Below, in pieces: positions 1-5,548 of a DNA stretch of 5,548 nucleotides. Under the pieces are notes generated by a model. The model was given only the letters and a program-made list of their open reading frames with translations. It was not told the origin of the DNA and did no database searches. The stretch is taken from NCBI GenBank assembly GCA_022712775.1, contig JAFLJZ010000027.1, positions 1 through 5,548 of the forward strand. Reading direction: 5' to 3'. This DNA comes from Sulfurimonas sp. (GTDB lineage: Bacteria > Campylobacterota > Campylobacteria > Campylobacterales > Sulfurimonadaceae). Every line of letters begins with the position of its first letter. Within the stretch, counting starts at the first letter, position 1. A program made the position numbers and the translations under genes.

Positions 1-110
1 CCATCACTTAAAAAATAGATAACTATAGCAACAGGAAGCGCTAAAAAGAGGGTATCTAAAAATGAAGCAAAAAAACGAATCCAAAAACCTGCGTATCTAA
101 CTTCATTCAT
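1..110 (-). CDS. RDD-family membrane protein, N-terminal part
   Basis: This is the first 36 codons of a gene that runs off the left edge of the window. The protein begins MNEVRYAGFWIRFFASFLDT and continues into a hydrophobic helix. The pattern Y-A-G-F-W-x-R followed seven residues later by Asp (R12, D19) is the hallmark of the first RDD transmembrane segment, named for its conserved Arg and Asp residues. RDD proteins are small multi-pass inner-membrane proteins. Some have been linked to ion transport, but most have no known function. The ATG lies 10 bp after the guaB stop with no clear Shine-Dalgarno sequence, so it is probably cotranscribed with guaB and translated by coupling. The family call is fairly sure from the motif, but length and role cannot be judged from this fragment. 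Confidence 0.8.
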   Translation of the reverse strand, partial: MNEVRYAGFWIRFFASFLDTLFLALPVAIVIYFLSD

Positions 111-120
111 AGTTTACAGC

Positions 121-1619
<1,499 letters not shown>

Positions 1620-1680
1620 GCCATTTTGATGTTAAAAGGAGGTAAAAGCTAGGAGAGAGCAAAAAGATCCAAGAGTCTGA

Positions 1681-1686
1681 TATAAT
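1681..1686 (+). promoter_or_regulatory. Possible divergent promoter, -10 box
   Basis: A TATAAT on the plus strand faces away from guaB, 36 bp before an ATG at 1723. That ATG opens a frame which leads into the ATPase remnant after a one-base shift. No -35 box is recognisable. It could be the leftover promoter of a vanished gene or a chance match in AT-rich DNA. Confidence 0.35.
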
Positions 1687-1744
1687 GTTTTACGTAGATA
1701 AACTTATATTTAAAGAGTGAAGATGTTTACAGCTAAAAGATTGA

Positions 1745-2317
1745 CTTATCCAGTTCGCAATTGCCTTAGGTGTAACACTTCCAATTCTTCCTATACAGAT
1801 TCTATGGATAAATATGTCCACGGCAATTCTTTTAGGTTTAATGCTTGTATATGAGCCTAAAGAAGATGACATTATGAAACGACCTCCAAGAGATCCTCGA
1901 AAGTCTCTGCTTACAAAGAGTATGGTTATTCAGATGTTGGTTGTTGGTTTATATATGTTAGTAACTTCGTATAGTATGTTTCATTATGCTTTAACGAATG
2001 GGCATAGTGTAGAGTATGCAAGAACAGTAGCGGTAAATATTTTTGTTTTTATAGAGTTGTTTTACCTTTTTAACTGTAAAGATTTAAACAAGTCAATTTT
2101 TCAAACAAATATGTTAAACAATAAGTTCTTACTCTTAGGTGTGTTTTTAATGACTGCTTTTCAAGTGATGTTTACGCATACTTCTTTTATGAATATTATG
2201 TTTAAAAGTGAAGGCTTAGAGATGCAAACATGTATTGAGATACTTGTCATATCATTTGGTGTTTTATTTATTGTTGAAATAAAACAATATTTAGAAAAGA
2301 AGCTGATAAACAATTAA
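1745..2317 (+). pseudogene. Remnant of a cation-transporting P-type ATPase, C-terminal membrane domain
   Basis: From 1757 the frame reads AIALGVTLPILPIQILWINM and continues to a stop at 2315-2317. This matches the M5/M6 junction and M6 of P-type ATPases (the LWIN motif), followed by the cytoplasmic loop EPKEDDIMKRPPRDPRKS and four further hydrophobic segments corresponding to M7-M10. The conserved RTVAVNIFVFIELFYLFNC lies in M8. The first in-frame ATG is at 1814, giving 167 residues, but homology starts earlier. A TGA at 1742-1744 closes the frame upstream. The actuator, phosphorylation (DKTGT) and nucleotide-binding domains, which make up most of a normal protein of about 850-900 residues, are absent. 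It cannot hydrolyse ATP or pump. The rest of the fragment shows no internal stop, so the loss may be fairly recent. Ion specificity cannot be told; proton or divalent-cation families are both possible. Confidence 0.82.
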
Positions 2318-2326
2318 GTCTAATCT

Positions 2327-2351
2327 CGTTCCCAAGTTCCACTTGGGAATG
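2327..2351. repeat. Palindromic repeat, copy 1
   Basis: TTCCCAAG (2329-2336) and CTTGGGAA (2342-2349) form a perfect 8-bp inverted repeat. The stem can be extended by an inner T-A pair and by outer G-T and C-G pairs, leaving a three-base loop. It lies 9 bp after the stop of the ATPase remnant. Read on the minus strand it continues GGAACTTGGGAACGAG, almost the same as copies 2 and 3 on the plus strand, so it is in the opposite orientation to them. No T-run follows on either strand, so a simple intrinsic terminator is unlikely. Confidence 0.85.
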
Positions 2352-2399
2352 TATACAGCAATAACAACAACCAAGAAAACAAGAATAAAGAGATATGAA

Positions 2400-2424
2400 T
2401 TCCCAAGTAAAACTTGGGAACTAG
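2400..2424. repeat. Palindromic repeat, copy 2
   Basis: TTCCCAAG (2400-2407), a five-base centre TAAAA, and CTTGGGAA (2413-2420) form a second perfect inverted repeat with the same arms as copy 1. The tail CTAG (2421-2424) belongs to a 14-bp direct repeat, AACTTGGGAACTAG, shared with copy 3. It lies 29 bp beyond the hydroxylase stop codon. Confidence 0.85.
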
Positions 2425-2426
2425 AG

Positions 2427-2446
2427 AAGTAGAACTTGGGAACTAG
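2427..2446. repeat. Palindromic repeat, copy 3, partial
   Basis: Positions 2433-2446 repeat AACTTGGGAACTAG exactly, 22 bp after the same 14 bases in copy 2. Only the inner left arm (AAGT, 2427-2430) remains, pairing with ACTT at 2434-2437; the outer TTCCC is missing. The copy is therefore a half element in tandem with copy 2, ending 7 bp from the hydroxylase stop. Confidence 0.75.
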
Positions 2447-2453
2447 GTAAAAA

Positions 2454-3038
2454 TTATTTGTCGATTCTAAACCATCCAGCTATTGAGTAACGCTTCTTTC
2501 TCGAGGGCTTTACTTCATGTGGAAATGTATCACTTAAAAATATTACTAATGTATTTGACTTTGGAATTACTTTTGTTAAGAAGTCACCATTCTTAGCATA
2601 TATAATTAACTCTCCTCCATCTTCCTCAGACCAACCTTCGTTGAGGTAATACACTGTAGTTACAACACGATTTTTAGAGTTTTTAAAGGCATCTAAATGC
2701 TTTTCATAAAAATCACCTTGCTCATACAGTGCAAAATGACTTTCATAATAATTAATACCTAAGTAAAGTTCACGGTTTAGAGAATCTTGTAGTTCTGAGA
2801 TAAAGGCTAAGTATGCTTTTTCTGCGATAGAATCTTCATTTAACCATAAGGTTTTGTCTTTTCTCTTTGTGGAATCAAGGTGTTGCGAAGAAGACTTTGA
2901 AATTCCCGCTTGTTGAAAACTTGTTTGATTTTGTGCAAATTTTAAAAGGTCTTGGGTGAGTTGTGGGTCAAGAGCATTAGGTATTATGGCATAACCATTT
3001 TCTACTAATGCGTCTATGATTCGAAGGTGTATATTTAT
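2454..3038 (-). CDS. 2-oxoglutarate/Fe(II)-dependent prolyl-hydroxylase-like protein, no standard start codon
   Basis: The frame is open from 3098 to the TAA at 2454. From about 3038 it encodes some 194 residues, the usual length of the bacterial EGL-9/SM-20-like family (PPHD type). Counting the ATA at 3036-3038 as residue 1, the N-terminal part has ALVENGYAIIPNALD (about 10-24) and NRELYLGINYYESHFALYEQ. The iron ligands are H114 and D116 in HLDAF and H174 in PHEV; R183 in RYSIAGW should bind 2-oxoglutarate. GGEL lies between the iron-ligand motifs. These enzymes hydroxylate proline in a protein using O2 and 2-oxoglutarate; the Pseudomonas member acts on EF-Tu. The frame contains no ATG, GTG or TTG before a GTG at 2654, which lies beyond the HxD motif. 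The ATA overlaps the upstream stop as ATAA, exactly where ATGA would be expected. The start is therefore inferred; the gene may be newly damaged, start at ATA, or be read by frameshift from the gene before it. Family assignment is confident, expression is not. Confidence 0.85.
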   Translation of the reverse strand: MNIHLRIIDALVENGYAIIPNALDPQLTQDLLKFAQNQTSFQQAGISKSSSQHLDSTKRKDKTLWLNEDSIAEKAYLAFISELQDSLNRELYLGINYYESHFALYEQGDFYEKHLDAFKNSKNRVVTTVYYLNEGWSEEDGGELIIYAKNGDFLTKVIPKSNTLVIFLSDTFPHEVKPSRKKRYSIAGWFRIDK

Positions 3039-3250
3039 TTTTGAGCACTTTGTGCATTTTTCATATCTTGTAAATATGCTAGCATAGATTGGTATCTTTT
3101 ATCACTCTTTTTATGCTCTTCATCTATGTTTGAAAACAAAAAAGTACCAAAAGAGTGCCAGATTGTGATTCCATCTGCAAGGTTTAGTTTATCATCTTCC
3201 ATAAGTTTCATAATTCCGTCCATTATTTCATTGTGTTTTTTTTCATCCAT
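3035..3250 (-). CDS. Small charged protein of unknown function, 71 residues
   Basis: I do not recognise this protein. It starts MDEKKHNEIMDGIMKLMEDD and is rich in Lys, Asp, Glu and Met, with a short hydrophobic centre (ITIWHSFGTFLF, about 29-40) and a charged C-terminal part. It looks mainly helical, with no signal peptide and no cysteine, so a small cytosolic protein is likely. The ATG is 4 bp after the gatA stop, and its Shine-Dalgarno AAGGA is made by the last gatA codons (CAA GGA), so it is almost certainly cotranscribed and coupled with gatA. Its TAA overlaps the putative start of the hydroxylase. Tight spacing and a good ribosome site support a real gene. Confidence 0.75.
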   Translation of the reverse strand: MDEKKHNEIMDGIMKLMEDDKLNLADGITIWHSFGTFLFSNIDEEHKKSDKRYQSMLAYLQDMKNAQSAQK

Positions 3251-3254
3251 TTGT

Positions 3255-4598
3255 TTATCCTTGGTAGTTTATTTGTTTTTCTAGACTTAATGAACCATCA
3301 AAAAGAGTTTGTTCATCGTAAGCTTTGGCAATAAGTTGAAGACCTACTGGCATTCCCTCTGCTGATTTAGAGATAGGAAGACTAAGAGCTGGTAATCCAG
3401 CAAGATTTACCGAAATAGAATAAATGTCACTAAGATACATATCTATAGGGTTTTTAAGCTCACCAAATTTAGGAGCAGTTCCCGGTGCGATAGGGGATAA
3501 AATTAAATCTACATCCTCAAAGATTTTGTCGTAGTTGTCTTTGATAATGTGACGAGTTTTTTGCGCTTTTACATAGTAAGCTTCGTAGTAACCACTTGAA
3601 AGAACAAAGTTTCCAAGCATGATTCTACGTTTCACTTCATCACCAAAACCATTACTACGCGTTTTGATGAAAGTATCTTGTAAGTTTTTTCCTTCAACTC
3701 TATTACCATAACGCATTCCGTCATAACGTGCGAGGTTTGTAGTAGCTTCAGCAGTTGCTGTAATGTAGTACGCAGAGATGTCAAACTTCGCATTTAGCAT
3801 CTCTTTTTCAACTATTGTATGACCAGCATCTTTAAGTGCTTCTATAGCTTTAGCGTAAGCATCTTGGACATCTTGACTTGCATCTTCTACATACTTAGGA
3901 AGTACAGCAATAGTTAATTTTCTCTCAGCGTTGAGGTTAGGACAAACTTTATCGTCCATTTTTGCATTTGTAGAATCTTTATCATCTCTTCCGCTAATGA
4001 TGTCATATAAAATTGCAGCATATTCCACGTTTTGTGTCATAGGTCCTATTTGATCAAGTGAAGAAGCGTATGCACCTAAACCGAAACGTGAAACACGACC
4101 GTATGTAGGCTTCATTCCTACGATTCCACAGAATGCTGCAGGCTGACGGATACTTCCACCAGTATCGCTCCCAAGTGCAGCAATAGCAAGACCAGCACCA
4201 ACAGCTGCCGCTGAACCACCAGAACTTCCACCCGGTACACAATCAGCGTTGTGAGGATTTAAAGTTTTTCCATAAAAGCTAGATTCAGTAGTAGAACCCA
4301 TGGCAAATTCGTCCATATTTACACGACCAAAGGGAGAAAGACCTGCCTCAGTCATGAAGTTGATTACAGTAGCATTATAAGGAGCGATGTAACCTTGAAG
4401 GATATTAGAACCAGATGTAACAGACCAATCTTTTACTTGGATATTGTCTTTGATAGCGATAGGTACACCATCTCCAACATTGTTTACATCGATGTATGCA
4501 TTTAACTCAGGATTAGCTTCAATTTTAACACGTAATTCATCTTTAAATGTGTTTAGTTCTTCTTTACTTAGTTTAAGCGCTTCTTTTAATGTAATCAC
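3255..4598 (-). CDS. gatA: Glu-tRNA(Gln)/Asp-tRNA(Asn) amidotransferase subunit A
   Basis: GatA is the glutaminase subunit of GatCAB. It releases ammonia from glutamine (or asparagine), and GatB uses it to convert Glu-tRNA(Gln) to Gln-tRNA(Gln), and Asp-tRNA(Asn) to Asn-tRNA(Asn) in species without AsnRS. The 447 residues are close to the short Campylobacterota form. The amidase-signature triad is visible: Lys50 in IAIKDN, the cis-Ser125 in GGSSGGS, and the nucleophile Ser149 in [12 protein letters not shown]. Their spacing equals that of the characterised Staphylococcus enzyme. [12 protein letters not shown] (162-173) follows. The start is GTG at 4598, preceded by AGGAAA at good spacing and by an in-frame stop, so no upstream ATG is possible. 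gatB and gatC are not in this window; the subunits are commonly scattered in this group. The gene heads a unit with the 71-residue protein and the hydroxylase. Confidence 0.97.
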   Translation of the reverse strand: MITLKEALKLSKEELNTFKDELRVKIEANPELNAYIDVNNVGDGVPIAIKDNIQVKDWSVTSGSNILQGYIAPYNATVINFMTEAGLSPFGRVNMDEFAMGSTTESSFYGKTLNPHNADCVPGGSSGGSAAAVGAGLAIAALGSDTGGSIRQPAAFCGIVGMKPTYGRVSRFGLGAYASSLDQIGPMTQNVEYAAILYDIISGRDDKDSTNAKMDDKVCPNLNAERKLTIAVLPKYVEDASQDVQDAYAKAIEALKDAGHTIVEKEMLNAKFDISAYYITATAEATTNLARYDGMRYGNRVEGKNLQDTFIKTRSNGFGDEVKRRIMLGNFVLSSGYYEAYYVKAQKTRHIIKDNYDKIFEDVDLILSPIAPGTAPKFGELKNPIDMYLSDIYSISVNLAGLPALSLPISKSAEGMPVGLQLIAKAYDEQTLFDGSLSLEKQINYQG

Positions 4599-4602
4599 TA
4601 AA

Positions 4603-4608
4603 TTTCCT
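4603..4608 (-). promoter_or_regulatory. gatA ribosome binding site, supports GTG start
   Basis: AGGAAA on the minus strand lies four bases before the GTG at 4598, with GG seven bases from the start codon. Together with the in-frame TAA a few codons upstream it fixes the non-ATG start. Confidence 0.7.
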
Positions 4609-4628
4609 ATTCTTTAATTATGGTTGGC

Positions 4629-4660
4629 ATTATAGCTAAAGTGCTTTTACTTTCTGTCAA
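4629..4660 (-). promoter_or_regulatory. gatA promoter
   Basis: On the minus strand TATAAT (4629-4634) lies 30 bp before the gatA GTG. A perfect TTGACA occurs at 4655-4660, inside the last codons of the preceding gene, but the 20-bp spacer is longer than the usual 16-18. The -10 box is convincing; the -35 may be coincidental. It implies that gatA can be transcribed separately from the upstream psiE-like pair. Confidence 0.6.
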
Positions 4661-5216
4661 AATGATAAATAGAACTGATTTTTTTAGGCTTTTTATTTTC
4701 CCAAGAGAGATAAGAACTCTTTAAATGTTGACCATTTTCTGTAATCTCATGGATAATTGTATGTACATGATCCTCATCAGACTGGCAAAGCTCTGTATTC
4801 ATATCACAATCAAAAACGATGCGAGTTGGAGTACTGTCTTGAAGATTTGCTATAAACTCAGGTTGGTTCATCTTTACACAGTAGTGCGTAGCTTTAAGAC
4901 TATTACACTCTAAATCTTTACAGTGGTACATCGTAACCATTTGTTTTGAAGTGTTTGGTAAAAGGTCTTCTTGTATAGTACTGTTTTGACCAATATTTTT
5001 AAAAATCATAGCAGTTTTAGTAGTTCCAACGAGAAATATTAAAGCTTTACTTTTATATGACTGGGTACCTATTTGTTTGTGTGCAGGAGATAAGCTCCAT
5101 TCGCCGTTAAGAGTATCCATCCAGTCGTAGATATCAAAGGCATCGGTCTCGGCGTGTATAAAACTCACAGAACAAAAAATACTTATAAAAATAAAAGTTA
5201 TTTTAGACATACTCAT
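4647..5216 (-). CDS. Secreted cysteine-containing protein of unknown function
   Basis: I do not recognise a family. The 189-residue product begins MSMSKITFIFISIFCSVSFI and ends its hydrophobic stretch at HAET, a typical Sec signal peptide with cleavage probably after Ala22. The mature part has five cysteines (99, 104, 113, 137, 144) in a spacing suggestive of disulfides, which fits a periplasmic location. LNGEW at 36-40 and the many short alternating hydrophobic stretches suggest a beta-rich, possibly lipocalin-like fold; this is inference only. Two starts are possible, Met1 and Met3. Met1 is preferred because its ATG overlaps the stop of the PsiE-like gene as ATGA, and no Shine-Dalgarno precedes either, pointing to translational coupling. 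It is likely to be cotranscribed with the PsiE-like gene. Confidence 0.8.
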   Translation of the reverse strand: MSMSKITFIFISIFCSVSFIHAETDAFDIYDWMDTLNGEWSLSPAHKQIGTQSYKSKALIFLVGTTKTAMIFKNIGQNSTIQEDLLPNTSKQMVTMYHCKDLECNSLKATHYCVKMNQPEFIANLQDSTPTRIVFDCDMNTELCQSDEDHVHTIIHEITENGQHLKSSYLSWENKKPKKISSIYHFDRK

Positions 5217-5548
5217 GAACTAAACAAACTTTTCTTTTTTGATCCAACAAGCCAATACGATATAGAAAGACATAGAATGACAGCCCCAATTACAAGAAGT
5301 TCATCAGATTTATCTGAAGATAAAGAGTAAATAAGTACTTTTCGTATAAGTGCCGCCATAGCAAGCATAATAAAAGCACCTATAGCAAAGCCTTTGCCTT
5401 TAAGGTGGTTTATCTCTTCATGAATAAGCTCAATCGCTGCCCATAAAACAAGTAAACTACCAAGCACAGTTAAAATACCTTTTTCAATCCCAATATCTGA
5501 GAAAAACAGTAAATAAATATCATATAAAAACAGACCAATCGCAAAAAA
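5213..5548 (-). CDS. PsiE-family membrane protein, C-terminal part
   Basis: The frame is open to the right edge, so the start lies outside the window; 111 codons plus the stop are visible. The GTG at 5467 is internal, because coding of the same character continues upstream of it. Four hydrophobic segments can be seen: FFAIGLFLYDIYLLFFSD at the edge, ILTVLGSLLVLWAAIELI, FAIGAFIMLAMAALIRKVLI and LLVIGAVILCLSISYWLV. The IEL after the second and the A-x-IRK-V-LI of the third resemble the PsiE domain (phosphate-starvation-inducible protein E family). These are small inner-membrane proteins whose biochemical role is unknown, and the name does not prove phosphate control here. The TGA overlaps the ATG of the secreted protein by 4 bp. 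Confidence 0.75.
   Translation of the reverse strand, partial: FFAIGLFLYDIYLLFFSDIGIEKGILTVLGSLLVLWAAIELIHEEINHLKGKGFAIGAFIMLAMAALIRKVLIYSLSSDKSDELLVIGAVILCLSISYWLVGSKKKSLFSS

Noticed and set aside
1636..1643. Perfect Shine-Dalgarno AAGGAGGT on the plus strand
   Set aside because: No start codon follows at usable distance; the surrounding ATG at 1629 gives only a 7-codon frame. Probably chance or a scar.
1690..1872. A 60-residue minus-strand frame
   Set aside because: It is antisense to the ATPase remnant and has no family resemblance.
2327..2446. CRISPR array or intrinsic terminators
   Set aside because: Copies are short palindromes in mixed orientation without uniform spacers, and no T-run follows the hairpins on either strand.
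2454..2654. A 66-residue frame beginning at GTG (2654) as a separate gene
   Set aside because: Its sequence is the C-terminal third of the hydroxylase, and conserved coding including the HxD iron ligands continues upstream in the same frame without a stop.
4054..4242. A 62-residue frame within gatA
   Set aside because: It is an alternative frame of the gatA signature region; its Trp/Cys-rich composition is an artefact of reading Gly/Ser codons out of frame.
4725..4913. A 62-residue plus-strand frame
   Set aside because: It is antisense to the secreted-protein gene and has no ribosome site or recognisable content.
5150..5216. Lipoprotein signal in the secreted protein (Cys15)
   Set aside because: The residue before Cys15 is Phe, not Gly/Ala/Ser, so there is no lipobox; HA-ET at 21-24 is a normal signal peptidase I site.

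Overview
The window is AT-rich, and its protein-coding content points to a Campylobacterota (epsilonproteobacterial) genome, probably Sulfurimonas-like. The main evidence is gatA and guaB close together on one strand, the style of their proteins, and promoters with strong TATAAT boxes but weak or badly spaced -35 boxes. The genus is inferred from general knowledge of these genomes and was not tested by a search.

Layout, read along the minus strand from the right edge. A PsiE-family membrane protein enters from outside the window (5213-5548). It overlaps by 4 bp (ATGA) a secreted, cysteine-containing protein of unknown function (4647-5216). gatA follows with its own promoter (3255-4598, GTG start). 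It encodes the A subunit of the Glu-tRNA(Gln)/Asp-tRNA(Asn) amidotransferase. Four bases later comes a 71-residue charged protein (3035-3250). Overlapping its stop is a complete 2-oxoglutarate/Fe(II) prolyl-hydroxylase-like gene (2454-3038). That gene has every catalytic residue but no ATG, GTG or TTG start upstream of them.

The gatA cluster is separated from guaB (121-1566, IMP dehydrogenase) by about 900 bp of different character. This stretch holds three copies of a TTCCCAAG/CTTGGGAA palindrome (2327-2446) and, on the plus strand, the C-terminal membrane part of a cation-transporting P-type ATPase whose catalytic part is missing (1745-2317). guaB has its own TATAAT promoter. It is followed 10 bp later by the start of an RDD-family membrane protein that leaves the window at the left edge (1-110).

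Functionally, guaB (GMP synthesis) and gatA (amidation of mischarged tRNA) are housekeeping genes. The hydroxylase belongs to a family whose characterised Pseudomonas member hydroxylates a proline in EF-Tu, so its place behind gatA suggests, without proving, a link to translation. I see no convincing new multi-gene system. The points most worth attention are the hydroxylase with the missing start codon, the palindrome cluster, and the ATPase remnant between the gatA cluster and guaB.
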